This document shows positions 1 to 13,720 of a stretch of 64,000 nucleotides of DNA, piece after piece. Each line of letters starts with the position of its first letter. The stretch's first letter is position 1. A program made the translations under genes and the position numbers. Origin of the DNA: Cyanoderma ruficeps (taxonomy: Eukaryota; Chordata; Aves; Passeriformes; Timaliidae); assembly GCA_008694505.1 (NCBI GenBank), contig VZDJ01007753.1:20048044-20112043 (forward strand), read 5' to 3'. The notes beneath the pieces were generated by a model, which saw only the letters and a program-made list of their open reading frames with translations, ran no database searches and had not been told where the DNA came from.

Positions 1-2488
1 ATTAGCAGAAACTGAAATAAGTTGTAATGCATGCTCAGATTTTTTGCAATGAAGAGGGAGACTTCTCAGAAGGCAATATTCTCTTTCACATTAAAAAACT
101 GTACATAGAAGAATGCTGACTTATTGACAGCTTGACTGAGATGCAATGGAATCAGGCAAACATTATTCTTGACTCACATTCAGGCAACCAGTTCAAGAGG
201 CACAGGTTAACAAGAATCCTGACCTCAGCAGGACTCCCTAGCTCCTGCTAAGTCCAATTTCCCAGTACAGTCTGTCACACAATACTCATCTTATCTGAAA
301 CTGAGATTCAGAAATCTACCCCTCCCACACACAGTATCAGTAAACAAGAAAAGTTCTTCAAGCTACACATCCACTGAAGATCAAAACAATGACATTTCCA
401 TACCTCAAGTAAACCTCAACAAATTAACTACTTAACAGAAAAAAAACCAGTATCAAGCATACTAAATAAAGCGAGTTATTGCGCTTACAGTGTTTCAAAA
501 ATGTTACCTCCAATATGCCTTCATTTGTGTTTTGCTCACATGAATGCTCTGTCAGTCATGAAGGAAATGTTCCTCTTCATGTTTTTGGTATAGTTTTGGG
601 ACTTGGTTTGTTTGTTTTTTTCCTTTGAAGCTATGAAGTGAGTAAAATGTACAATGTTGTGTATACAATGCACCTTCAAACAGAAACCCAACAATTATTA
701 GCCTGCAGGCTACCTGGTCACAAAAATAAGCATGACCAAAACACCATACTGTTTGGAGATATGGGAGCAACTGCATCCTATGAGTAATTTTCAATTCCTT
801 GATTGGATTTGAATCATACACTACCTTCACCAGAATTATTCTTAATGTGTCAAGCCTGCTGCTAGGAAGGAGCTTGCCACAAAAATATTTATTCCCTATA
901 AAATGCAGAATTCCAATGCTTAGAGAGAGATGATTTTACTACATGTATAGAAAAGAATGCTTTGCAAAACTGGTATATCTACTTCCAAAGAAAGAGCCCT
1001 TTTTTAATCACAGCAGAACTCCACAAATTAAACCTTAAAAACGTAACATTGCTTTACAGGTCAAACTTCTTTATGAAGCTTCTGTGTTTCTCAAAATCAG
1101 TTATTTTCACATGTCACAGGCTGGAAGTCTCTGATATTCTGGGGTGATAGCCTTTTACACTTATCATAGCAAATTATTTAATCAGGCAATTCTGGCTACA
1201 TGCATATTCACTGCACTCATTCATTAAATACAGAGTCCTAATTTTGTAAGTGAAGACTGCAGAGACCTAAAGACTTCTTACCTACATTTTGTTAACGTAA
1301 AAATAAGCAAGCTAGGTGAAGTCAGTCCCCTCTATGCTCCATTTTCCAAATTTTGATTATTCCCACATGCCATTCAAGAAATAGCAATGTGTTAATAGCA
1401 CAACTGAATTAGCTCTATTCAGATAATGGGAAGCTTATAGGAAAACAGCACAGAAAGAAGATGAAAATATTCTAGTCCACCAGAAAATGTTATGGCTCAT
1501 GGCTTGAAATATTTAGGTTTGTACCAGTTTTTCTTCTTCTATTAGTACTAATCTGTGTAATGGTGGTACTCAGCTGCCCTGTTTCCTAAGTGCAATATAT
1601 GGCTATTACAAAAGGTTTTCTACGTTCAGTTTACAGTGTATGTAGCTGAGTGATAGAGATCTTGGGTTAAAATACAGCTAATTGGAACTAACAGGTTTAT
1701 AAAAACCTGTGCTCACCTTATTAAGGTCAATTCAATGAACATTAATTGTACAGAGTATCCTCAAACACTTTCAGGACCCTTACATTCTGGGAAAATACAG
1801 AGCTGTCCAAGTGGGTCAGTATTTACAGCACACTGAAGAGTTTCCTCTTAAGACCTGGCTCATACAATCATTGTGCTCAAATGAATTACATTTTCTTGAC
1901 AAACTGAAACCAGTGTCAAAACAGGCTCATTGAGCAAAGAGATCAGATGCTCTGTTACACAGAAAATTTGATAACAAATTTCGAAAAACACATGCTGCAA
2001 TTTTTAAGGTCCACTACAATGTTAAACATTAAACAGTCTCTGAAAGTTCTGCCTAATTAAGTGGGCCACAAGTTTCTCTGACAAAGTCTTTAGTATTTCT
2101 TCTGCTGTATGAATCTGTTATATGGACATATGTATAAACTAATACAAAAAAGAGAGATTATGCTGCTGAAGCTTTTTTTCTGCTAAGTTTTTTTTAACTA
2201 TACAGATTAAATAATTACTTTTCCATTAGTTCTCTTTTGATCTCCAGAAAGAACATCATTACTTTGTAGACTTTCTTCACTCCAATCCAGTATTTTTGAG
2301 TACAAGATTACTTATAAGAAAGTGCTTCTGTCCTTTCTTAAAATAGATTCTGAGTGGGAGCACATGCCATCATGACGCTGTAACTCATCAGGAAATTATG
2401 ATGCAGTACCATCTTATTCTAAAGGCACCCGCTAGCTAAGATATGGACAAGGTCACATCAGCACTTTTTATGTTTTTCAGGAAGAAAC

Positions 2489-2587
2489 AAACAAACATAA
2501 AACCACCACCAACAAAAAAACCCCAACAAAACAAAACAACCAAACAACGACCAAAAAAACCCACCAAAACACAAAACCAAAAACTTG
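2489..2587. repeat. A/C-rich low-complexity tract
   Basis: About 100 bp made almost only of A and C, mixing CAAA, CCA and CAAAA units with no fixed period. It is simple low-complexity DNA, not a clean microsatellite. Confidence 0.75.
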
Positions 2588-3760
2588 GTACCAATCACTT
2601 GTAGTAACTTCAATTTTGATTTTGCATAGAACCACCACTACCAAAAAAATTAGGATGGTAAATGATAATTGTGAAAATACTCAGTGTATATAATTTAAAA
2701 ATGCAGTGCTACCATGGAATTATTTATCTAGGAAGGCAACAAACTAAGGGGAGGAGAACTGATTTCAAATGTTTTTTTCTTTCTTCTTCTTTTTAATCAT
2801 ATGGCACGTCAACAAGGCTGTGGGGAAGACTGCTGGGGAGAGCACCCCAAATTTTTTTTCCTGCTTGCTACAATCTTAAAGTATACCCAAATAATTTTTG
2901 TTATGAGAAGACACTGAAGAAGACTGCATCAGAGAGGCCACAAAAGAAAAAACCTTCTTAAGTGAAATGGGCACTTAGTTATTTTGATTTTCTTTAAAAA
3001 TATATTTATTGTTATTTAACTTAAACAACTGAAAGGAAATCTGGTTGTCCAGCAGCTTTATTCCTTCAAGTGCATTAATAAAGCATCCAGAACTTTCTAG
3101 CTGTTAAGACATTTTTATTTAAATGGCAACAAAAAACAGTGCTCCTGGGATTACCATATTCAAATACTTGATAAGCATGATGTTTTCTCATCATCTGCAT
3201 GGTGTCTGAATTCTTGGCAGCATGTAATGAAAGTACTTTTGCGTATAAGCAAAATTCAGGCCCTCAAGTCCCATACGAAGTAATCCAACAAACACCACAG
3301 GATCTCCCTAGAAATAGAGATGATAAATGCACTTAATTTTTCTGGCTTTATAGAAGGCCGAAGCTCCACCAAGACACTGTAGGAGGCCCATGTGCAAGGT
3401 AACACAGAGGTTATACTCAAGGCAGCAAATACTCCCCCCAGGAAAGGATAGTGGTGGGGGCTGTGAAACAGCCCTGCAAGGGTCTACAAATGGCTTGGGA
3501 CCACCAATCCAGAACTTTTCCTGTAGATACATACCAGATTGCAGTGAGTACCACAGAGGCAAGGAACTTGGATTTAATTCCCTCTTAGCATACGGGGATT
3601 GAAAACCATGCAGTTATTTCCCAGAAGAGCACTTTAATTAGGAAACTAAAAGGCTGGATAGTAACAAGCTTCTTGTCTGCTAAAGCTAGGTAAGTACCCA
3701 GCTAAAAATTAAAATGCTATAGCATCTGAACAATTAACAAGGACCAAACTGCAGCCTAAT

Positions 3761-3835
3761 AACCAGGGTGCTCAACTGGGAGAGAACATCTAGATTCTAG
3801 TCCCTGCTCCATGGACTATTGCTGTTTCGTCACTT
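3761..3835 (+). mobile_element. Degraded tRNA-derived SINE (MIR/CORE-like) remnant
   Basis: The text 'ccagggtgctcaactggg' followed by 'tctagtccctgctcc' resembles the A-box to B-box part of old vertebrate tRNA-derived SINEs, whose B box is GGTTCNANNCC. The copy is short and diverged. The assignment is by eye and tentative. Confidence 0.35.
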
Positions 3836-4399
3836 GCCCTTTAACAGGAAAACAAAATTCAATGATAGCTCAAAATGCAAGTATATGAACCCTGTTCTCT
3901 TCCCTCCCACTGTATGGTCCAAACTACTAAAGTTTAAGATACTGAAGCATCACTACATCTATGTCTCTCTGTGGATCGAACCTACAAAGTGTTACAGATA
4001 CCTGGTTTTGATTGACTATTAATCTCTCTTCAGAAAGACAAGATTTCTCAGAATTTGGGCACCTTTCCAGCCATGAAGCTTTTTTTATTTCACAAGTGTG
4101 TAGCTAGGGATATAGCTCCTAATAGCATGCTCCACAGAGAGAATAAAGGCATTGCACTCTACTTTAAAGAATATTTAAAGCTGCTTCTACTTTTAATACA
4201 GCATTCCCTGGAGCAACCAAAATATCCCCAAATTACTCGATCAACACAATATTCTCTGCTCAGGAAACACAGAAACTCTAGTAAATCGACCTCACAAGTC
4301 TAAAACAATGACTTAACACCCTCCTCTGCCCCTGACATCCATCATCACACTGTATGTTAACGCTAACCACCTTCTTGTGTCAACTGCAGCTTTTCTTCC

Positions 4400-4433
4400 T
4401 TTTTTTTTTTTTTTTTTTTTTTCCAACTTCCAN
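4400..4433. repeat. Poly-T homopolymer with an ambiguous base
   Basis: A run of 23 T (4400-4422) is followed ten bases later by a single N at 4433. This is typical of an uncertain consensus beside a homopolymer. Confidence 0.9.
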
Positions 4434-6619
4434 ATGTACTATTTTTTTGTTTGTCTTCATTCAAAAATCTTCAGCCTACCCTTAAGACACACAAGACAGG
4501 TAATGTTGACACAGGTTGCTCAGTATGATAAATTAATTGTGAAATGTTTGTCCATTTTTTTAGAAACTTGTTATATACTTTTGAGTACCACATTAAGTTA
4601 AAACTACTGGAGCTTCTTCAACTTCCCATCTCAAATTCTTATCCCTGGAGCAAGAACGGATGCAGTCAGAAGTGAACACTCAGATGTAAGAGGAAGGCAA
4701 AATGTATCATTCCATGTATGTCATTTCCAGTAGACTAGTAATGCCTCAGTAAATTAAGAGTTTTGCAAACCTTAGTTATCAAAGAAATATGTAAATATTA
4801 CTTTTAGAATACTCTTTTTAAATATCATGTCTTCCCTTTAGTTTAGTGATTGCACTGTAGGCCACGTCCAGAAAGGTAAAGCTTTGGTAATATGAATATG
4901 ACAGACATTGAGGGAAAATCCAAATCCAAAGCTGACTCTCTTAAAGCAAAATATACAACAAAAATATACATTATGTCATTCTAATATACAGATTATACTT
5001 CTCTGGATTAGCTACTTTGAACAGACTAGTGAGTTCACATGGGTATTTGTTTAAAACAGAGTAGACAAACTGTTTGAGCAGAATTTTAGCTATTCAGCTA
5101 ACAAATGCTATACAAAAGTATTCTGTTAAAAGAAACAAGGAACTAAAAAGAATAAGACCGAAGACAAAGCTGTCCATGTAATGCTTTCAAAACATCTGAT
5201 CCTGGTTACCTGATGTGGAAAGGCTTAGTAAGAAACCATATTCAAGCACAGAAAAATCCTAAAAAAACACTCACTTTCTTTCAGAAGGGAAAAACTGAAC
5301 TGAAATAAAAGTATCATCTGTGTTCTAAGAGCATCTCTCAACTGCTAAATTTTGTTTTTATAAATTATATGTACGCCCTTGATGCAGAGACTGTTATATA
5401 CATATTTAATAACTGACATCTCATTTAACACTCAAATTGACTGTGTCTTCTAGGGATGTCTTATCTCATACATTACATTATACTAGTTCTCTTGAAATTC
5501 TTTAATAACCAATGAGTGGTTTTTACATAGTAAGCTATGTTTTAAAAGTCAGGCTAGAGTAGCCAAAGTTAATTATGAGTGAATCCAAGCTAATACAAGA
5601 ATCCAAGTTTATTTCAGGACCTTGCATATCAGCTGAGTGATGGCTCTTGTCCTCAGAGACTTAAAACCTTTTTTTTAACACGTAGCCTATGTGCTAGAAT
5701 ATAAGTTTCAAGACTACCTCTTTACCTAAGCATTGGCAAAGTATTCATGTAAATAAAAGAAACCTGTATAATGTATAAATAAAAAGTAATGTATTTTGGC
5801 AGAAAGAATTTCATGCACAGTAAATAATGCTATCACTCACAACCTAGTATCTGAAATTACATCTAATATGGAATAAATCACAGAACTGTGTGAAGCTGTG
5901 GAGTACTGTGAGCTTTAAATAGCTTTAAAACTCATCCTTACTCAAATGATCTCATTTGGGCACCCAATGAAAGGATTTTCTTCAATTACATTCACATACA
6001 AAATTTTTAAAAAACAGTTAGTATCTTAAAATGTATCATCAATATACAGTAATTGATATTAGATAGTTGTGTAACAGCCCAGGGGAACATTGCAAATATA
6101 TTACATTGAATTAAATGGAACTTACAGTTAGAATGTATACTTTTTATTTTCCTTATGAAGGAAACTCCTTGAAAGTATGGAAGCTGAATTTCCATTTCTG
6201 ATTCCACTGAAGGGACAAGAAAAGGAGATGAATCACCGAAGCTTTCTCAGCAACTACAAAAAGCTAACACAGGAGAGAAGTAAAAATGCTACTGACCAGT
6301 TGTAGAACAGTCATTGGCCAACAATGTAAACAGACAAAATATGTTCATAAAAGTCTTTCTTCATCCTACAGGATGATGGGTACCAGCTGGCAAAGCCATA
6401 CAGTGGGGCATTGCTTCCTTGCACTGCTCTATAAATTGCCTGTATTCCTGAACAAACGGGGCAGATAGGTTTGCAGAACAAGCTATAAAATTTCTTATTG
6501 ATGCTTTTTGTCTGGTAGAAGGCCACATACAAAGGAAAATTGGACTTTTCTACCTGTTTGACTAATTGGTAGGGAAAAAAATGCCATAGAACACAGAGAT
6601 CAGTCTAACAACATCTACT

Positions 6620-6709
6620 TTCTACAAGGAGATGATTGGCTTGGTAAATGGAGAGCAGGGGGTATTGTCTAGCTTGATCTCAGTAAGGTACACACCTTCC
6701 TCTCACATA
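6620..6709 (+). mobile_element. CR1 LINE ORF2 fragment, sense orientation
   Basis: About 90 bp resembling the reverse-transcriptase region of avian CR1. The stretch around 'gtattgtctagcttgatctc' corresponds to the CR1 sequence encoding V-V-Y-L-D-F-S-K. It is truncated at both ends and not open. On the right it runs directly into an LTR-like sequence, which suggests a nested or rearranged insertion. It is antisense to GPHN. Confidence 0.5.
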
Positions 6710-6843
6710 TTAAACTGCCTTTATCTCAGCTGATGAGTTTCCACACTTTTGCTTTTCTAATTCTGTCCCTCATCCTGCCTGGGGGCAGTGAGTAAGCCTC
6801 TGAGTGGGGGCTCAGCTGCTGCACTGGGTCAACCCACCACAAT
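6706..6843 (+). mobile_element. 3' end of an old songbird endogenous-retrovirus LTR
   Basis: Begins at ATTAAACTG (a variant poly-A signal), continues 'tttatctcagctgatgagtt', then a T-rich part, 'gggggcagtgagtaagcctc', and ends near 'gggtcaacccaccacaa'. This order matches the poly-A signal plus U5 end of a common passerine LTR as I remember it. Only this last part is recognisable. The exact end and any target duplication are not clear, and the family name is not assigned. Confidence 0.55.
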
Positions 6844-9325
6844 ATCCTTTAGTGATTTCTTTAAATTACTTCCTTTGTACTGCATTAAAGTACATTCTCC
6901 AGCTATATCCTCCTGGACAACAGACTATCAGAAAGATCACTGGCTGCAAAATGAAAGTAACACAGAAAAAAAAAAGTCTTGAAAGAAACAGCCATAGTCA
7001 AAAGTAGTAATATTTACAAGCAATTATAGACAGAAAACAGTCTTCTCATAGCTATGCTAATACAGGAAAGATGGACTACAGGAAAAGCCTTTCATAGAGT
7101 TGCCTATGAAGTCATTCAGGAATGTGAGGCTAAGTGGAAGAAATGCCTTATCACCTGTCAGATTTAAGAAAGAAAAGTAAGAAAGAGATGAGAAAACAAG
7201 GGTAATTGCAACTGTTGACCTGATAACCCAATAATGAAATTCTGAGATTCCAGGAGACATCAATTCAAAGCAGGTACAAATAAAAATGTTCCAAGAAAAG
7301 AAGCACTTCAAATTTAGTAGAAATTCTGTAAGAAAACCCTCAATCTAGTTGAATTCAAGAGGTTGACTTTCTCATCTAACACAAAAAATAATCTGAATGA
7401 GACATACGATGTACTTGATCAACAAACTCTGTATCAAGACACATACATCCAAAGAAAAAAAACCAAACAAGAAAACAACACTGCTGAGAAAGATTTCAGT
7501 ATAACTTGTCATGATATAGGCAACAGAAGATATTACAGTCAGTCCCAATGGAAGTATGCCTTTGTCAATTCACAAAAGAATAAAACTTGCACAAGAACAA
7601 AAATAACAGTAACAAAAAGGTCTTTTCAATGCAAAAAATAGCAGAAAATCACTAAAAAGTCATTTCCAGTATTTAGCCAGCACGATCTACACCAAATACA
7701 AGGATGAAAAGTCAGACATGGAAGAAAATGACAGCAAAGGAATCTGTTGGCATCACATCTTTCTCTTCCATTGTTTTTAAAGAAGAGCTAAGGTTTTTAA
7801 TGCTTTATTCTCTTGCAGTCTTTAAGAAAGTAGTATGCTCAAGCATCTTGCTCCATGGTGAAAAGATTAAGGGGGAAAAGGAACGGCTGAAACTCTTGGG
7901 AGTACTTTCCCACTCCTCACATTTTTTCGAAACTTTTTTTCTTTTTAATCAGTTGTAATAGGAGCTATAATTAAATTCTGAAACCCCAACAAATATCAGG
8001 TTATTCTATACAGGTTAATAAAGAAAAGTAATTAAAATAAACAGAATCTAATCTAATCTCCTGAAGGAAGACATTACTAAAGCAGGAGCAGATTCATAGA
8101 TCAACCAGACATCACCAGAAGTAGCACAATTATTTCAAAACCAGGAAGACAATAATTTTGTATCCAAAAAAACCAGAGAAATATCCTACAGACACACAAC
8201 CAGCATATCCTTCTGTGAGCATGATTAAGTGAATGACTGGTTGTTGAGTTTTGGAGCACTATATGTAGCCTCAGGTCACTGACTCTGAAATTGAAATCAG
8301 TGGTCAATGGACGGTGCACAAGGCTACCAAGTGTAATTGTATCCCCACAATCTTTTCAAAGAATGTAACTTATGATTTTGATGAAAGTACACTGCAGTAA
8401 AAATACAAGTTTTGAAGCCCTGGCAACAGTATTCTTCCCAAATACATGGGCCACTAATGTCTTGGCAAAAAACCAGCTTTTTTCACGCATTATTAGCAAA
8501 AGAAAAAAAAATCCCACTTTCTTTACACTGGCAGCAACTTGTTCCCTTCTCTACTGTGTGGGCACAAGCATTTACTCCTAGTAAACTGAAAGAAATTCAC
8601 TGAAAACTGGCTTGGCAAAATACTATCATCTGGATCAGTTCACATTTTGTTCACCATATATAGGAATAATTTTGCAGAGATAAATGAGAGCTCATGGTCA
8701 GACGAGAGCTCTAGATGGAATTAATTTCACCATTAATACAATGGAGTAAAAAATGGATTCATAAAGAATTGCTAAAAGATTTCAATACTCATCAGCTTTG
8801 AATAAAGCTCAGTGAGGGATTTTTAAGGAGAGGCTATTGGGATTAAAAACACCTAGTGTATATTGATTTTATTAGGCTATTCTTCTCATAGAAACAATTT
8901 CCTAATTTTGCTCTTGTTAAGTTTTTCTAGTGAACAGGATGCTTCACATACCTACAAATGCATAATCCTTAAGCACACAAATCTTTTCCCTCTTGAGCTT
9001 GTCTGCTGTCCATTAACAGCCTTTATACCACATTTGTATGACCTCAGTCTCTACATTATTTGCTAGAAGCTGTCCTTTACAATACTGTTTTGATTTTACA
9101 TAATGTGGTTATCGATTCCTTCTATGGTTTCTTATTCTGACACTTTCCATAAAATTCCATTTTTATTATTAATCCTTAACTTTTTTCCCTAGCCAAACTG
9201 TTCTTTTATGTTACGATTCCTTTTACAGTGACTACAGCATTTCAGTATTTTCTGCTACTTCAAAAATCACACTTCCACTACAGATGTACATAATGAATAC
9301 TGAAGATGTTACTTACATTTGCAAT

Positions 9326-9959
9326 TGTCCCAGGGTGATTTTGTGAGGCTTGTACCCCCAGTTGTCTGTTCTGTTTATGCTGGATATAAATTTCTACACC
9401 TTTAAGACTGGTTCTGAGAGCAAATGTGGGGAAAGAAGAAGCACGGGGTTTGTTTTCAGAAACTGCACTCCCTCCTCCACATTCTACTCCCAGACTGTGC
9501 TGTCTATGGAGGGACAGTGAGACAGAGCTCTCCTTTGCTTTTTAATTAGTTTTTAGCTAGCTGAGGCAGAGAAGTTCCCTGGACTGTTTTTTTTTTTTCT
9601 TTTTTTTGGAACTGTTTAAACCTGTTCTACCTGTTCTGGACTGAAAAACCCAGAAAACACCTGGCGCTCATGGCTGGGCCCCACTGGGGCTGGACTGATA
9701 AGAGGCTGAGCGAGCAGAGCTACACCCAAGGACTTTCTCCATTTTGCCATCTCTCTTCAGAACGGCAAGAGGTTTTATTGTTTAATATTGTTGGGGTTTT
9801 ATGCTTGTGAACACTTTTCTTGTTGAATAAACAGTTTTTTCCACTCTTTCTCTAAGGAATTTTTTTCCTGGACCAGCTGGGGAAGGGGCCACTTGAATTT
9901 GCTTTCTAGATGGACCCCATTCAGAGGTTTCCTCCCAAAACTTGCCCTAAACCAGGACA
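9326..9959 (+). mobile_element. Complete solo LTR with perfect 5-bp target duplication
   Basis: A 634-bp element begins TGTCCCAGGG and ends AACCAGGACA, giving TG...CA ends and a 5-bp inverted terminal TGTCC/GGACA. It is flanked on both sides by the direct repeat gcaat (9321-9325 and 9960-9964), the expected footprint of retroviral integration. An AATAAA lies at about 9824, roughly 130 bp from the right end, so the plus strand is the likely sense. No internal retroviral genes are present, so it is a solo LTR left by LTR-LTR recombination. It is antisense to GPHN, within intron 1. A 5-bp duplication fits ERVL-type elements, but the family is not proven. Confidence 0.85.
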
Positions 9960-12900
9960 GCAATTTACAAAACTCAGTTCAGCTAGCTACCTTTATCTCC
10001 AAACACTGTGTTTCGATACCAAAACCATGATCTGTGCATAATTAGTAGCCATGGAGACCATGGAAACACACAATATTAGGCAAATCCATGGACCAGCAGG
10101 CTTCTGAGTTGCAGTTAAAGACTTAAATAAGTGCACATGGTCCACTAACCACAATTATAGAACTGAAGAATCTGTCCTCATCTTCACCCCAGTCCCTCCC
10201 CCATTTGAAGGAAATATCAAGAATCTCAAAGCCTGGCTTACCCAAATAGCTGATGCCTTTCACTGGCTGTTCCAGTTACTTCCATCAATCACATGGATAA
10301 CAGTCCACTCAAGAGAAAGGTAATGAATCTGACCACATCAGCAAGAAGGCATGCAGGGCAGAAACAAAATTACATGATGATCTTGCATGCAGATGTTTTA
10401 AGTAGTTGACAAACAGACAGACAGATGTCCAACAGAAGAAAAGTAAGTCAGCAGCACATCATCTGCCATTTAGTACATATCAGGCCAGCAGCCTCGAAGT
10501 TAGCATAATAGCTAGACTGGGCTAGAGACATGCTTAGAAAAACTATACTGAGTGCAAGTAAGATGACAGATTGAATGGTGCCAAAGAAATCCCTCAAGCA
10601 AAAGGGAAATCAGACCTGGCAAAAATGTGTCACTTTCCTTTTTATAAAAAATTACTGATACACTATAATAAATGTTTACCTGTGTATGTGTATTAATCAT
10701 ACGTATACAGTCTTCAAATTAGTTCTGTCAGGCATACGATAGTCAAGACCATAAATTTAAAAAACTAAATGTTAAGACATTTTGACTATTAAAAAATTAA
10801 TACATTCATAAAGTGACCTTATGTGCCTGTAAATGTGTAACATAGTGCTCACATTTTCCAAATTTAACACTGCAGAAATCTAATGTTCAGCTTTTCTAGT
10901 TACTTACCATGCAAGTTCTCAGATGTTCAGCTCTTTGCTAAGCACAAATGCCTATAACAGCCTTCATATTCACCTATTATTACATGAATCAAAGGTCTTT
11001 ACACACAAAATGGAAAAATATATCTTGACTTACCCTCTCCTCAAAAAAATTCCCTGTAATAGGCAAATCCTTCCCTTCCTTCACTATGGTTTTTTTTTTT
11101 TTACTGCTTATTGTTGAGCAGAGATAGTGCCTTTGCTTGTCCATGAGTACATACCACCTGGTATTTAGAGGACACCTGGCCTGACAAAGTACAGTTGCAT
11201 GAAAGGAGGCAACACAGCCAGATAAAGGAGTATCAAGACTACCTTTGCAATTGATGCAAGTGAACTACACAGACTTAGCATATGGTTACATCTGTTTGAG
11301 CGGTGTTGAGAAAACAGAAGTCGTATCTCCCACCTTTACCTATCCCACCTTACAATCCAGCTCCTCCCTCAAACTGGCACTCCTGAGGTCCCCTGCCAAG
11401 TTGATTCAGTTTGTTCTGGCTGCAGAAAACTGATTTCTCAAAAGAAGAAAGTTTTCCACTAGGTTAGCCAGTTAAGTATGTTTTGCACAGAGTAAAAAAA
11501 ATGGCAGGATAGAAGACAGAACAGAATTGAAAAAAATTGACAATAGAGGTAAAAAATTGCCAGTCTTCCTCACCATTCACCTACAGGAGCAAAAGTCTGC
11601 AGAGCTCAGTGCTGAACCAGATCACATAACTGATTCAGCTCAAAAGGATCCTTCTTTTTTGGCAGGGTAATTTTCAGCTGTTTCAGTTCCCTGCCTGCAC
11701 AGCCACACAACAGGTTATGCCAGCACAGCACGGCAGTGAACAAGAAGCGTGATGATAGAATCATGCCCAAGATTAAACCTGGACAGAGTCCCGTTGGGTT
11801 CTAAAGCACTGGCCACTTATAGCAGACTGCATGGTACACCACAAGAAAATTCTCTCAGTAACTCACTTGAGATGTAGTGAATGTAGGAAGATAAAATCCT
11901 TGAAAAGGTGCTGCATGTATTTTCCTAACAGACAAGTCAGATAGGTACAAGCAGGCCTATTCAAACTATGGATTAATTTAAACATGCCTTTTCTGTCATT
12001 TCCTCAGCTATAACTTCTATAAAAATTTGTAATTCTATGGCTAGTTTTGGACATTTGAAATACTTCTACATACTACTGAACTTTACTTTGGGCTATCAAG
12101 TTAAGAGCCATTTCAAGGCTAGTTAACAGAAGACATCTCACCTTCTCTAGAATATCCAGATATTAAAAGGTTATGCCCTCACCCACATCACCTTCACAAA
12201 ATGCACAAGAACAGTTCAAGAGCCAGTATCTTCCTTGTCACCTTCCATTTCGGGGAAGGTCTCCTTATGGCTACCCACTGGAAGACACCTCTGGCATGCA
12301 CAAGAATTTTAAGAGGCACACACAACCCCGCGGAGACAAAAACAACAGTGCGTCCTTATTAGTTTTTTGTGCTTGGTTCAAGAACGTGGCTTTTAAGCTG
12401 TCTCCTGAGAGTCCTCAGTCACCACACTTCAGTTCACAATGCAGAGAAGAAGCAAAGTATGAATGTGGAATTTACTTTGGACAAAACTAAATGAGATGCA
12501 CTCCAAAAGTGCACCTAATGCACTCCAACAATTACTGAGGTCACTCCATGGGTTCTGAGCTAATGTGAGGCAAAACACACTCAACAGCCTGCAGCTCAAG
12601 TCCCCAGTACTAAGATCTGTTTCTCTAAAGCAGCAGTACTTGATATCAAAGATTTAATTTACATTGAATGAAATCACAAAATGTAAAGTAACCTATTGAA
12701 TTACAGTCAAAACTTACGTAGGTACAGCACAAAGTTTTTTTTTTAATTGTGTACTTATCATTGAAGAATTGAGAGAGTACCTAATTATCCAAATATAGGG
12801 AATTTCTGCAGCTGAGTTTTTTTCCTGCAATGGCTGCTAGTTAGAATGTCAGCATCTAGGGGGTATTAAGTTTAAATTTATACTTCGAAGGAATTAGAAT

Positions 12901-13446
12901 ATATATTTTACTGTTATCTCAAATGGCTCCAGGCTGATGTTTTCCCAACATCTGAAACATAGAAAAAGCTCCTGAATTCACCCTAATCATTAGCTACTTT
13001 CTAGATGCTAAGAAGATCTCAACCATTCATTTTAAAGTAGTTTTCCTCAGCTTACTTTTCATATGCACAGCTGAATTTACTTTCTGGAGGCTGAAGTCAG
13101 GTAGAACATTTTTAGCAGGTGTTTATTCGGTGCAGAAAAAGGTTCCTAGGAATAATCTGAATGTGAAGGACTGCTAAAATTATTCTGGAGTATACTAAAA
13201 GCTGCTACTGTTCTGGTAAGAAATATTGAAAATTATTACTATTTCACATCTAAAATTTCCCTTATGATTTGATGAGTCCTCACAGCAACTTACACACAAC
13301 AATAATGGAATACAAGACACGCTATCAAGGAATTAAAAGATTTTTCTAATATTAAAGATAATCCATGATGTCCCAGTTTAATGCTATACAGAAATTTGCC
13401 TCAGATGGCTTTTCCAGAAAGATGTTCTGTTCATCAAAGCACTCAC

Positions 13447-13720
13447 AGAAAGTCTACTTGAACCCTTTTCTGACAAAACAATGGTGAAATGACAACTAGT
13501 ATTTTCCCTAATCCGCTTTGATCAACTGCCAAGCCAAAGAGAAAAGTCATGTACTGAAACCATTGTGCATAAACTAGAGCTATACCCTTTGGAATAAAGA
13601 AATAGGAACAGGCAGGTGAGTTTCCTTGAAGCTTAACAATCACAGGAAATTCTTCATCAGTTCGTTTTTCAGCAGTTGCTTTCAGCATGAACTTCAGATT
13701 TTCCATTCTGATTTTTGATG
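13447..13720 (-). other. Exon-like open segment in GPHN intron 1 (cryptic exon candidate)
   Basis: On the minus strand a TTTTTTCTTAAG acceptor precedes 274 nt with one frame fully open, followed by a perfect GTGAGT donor. The open frame starts in the phase left by GPHN exon 1, but it does not match the gephyrin continuation, and the length is not a multiple of three. If spliced in, it would shift the gephyrin frame. I recognise no domain. Chance open frames of this length are expected in a 64-kb window, so it is recorded as a candidate only. Confidence 0.15.

Noticed and set aside
3191..3307. Terminal-exon-like segment on the minus strand with a good TTTCTAG acceptor, 38 open codons, a stop and AATAAA downstream at about 3057
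   Set aside because: First suspected as the last exon of the minus-strand gene. Once the gene was identified as gephyrin, the peptide did not fit its C-terminus, and GPHN cannot end 20 kb after exon 1.
11360..11424. Exon-like stretch with a TTTTCTGCAG acceptor on the minus strand
   Set aside because: Only about 65 nt, open in one of three frames as expected by chance, and not matching gephyrin.
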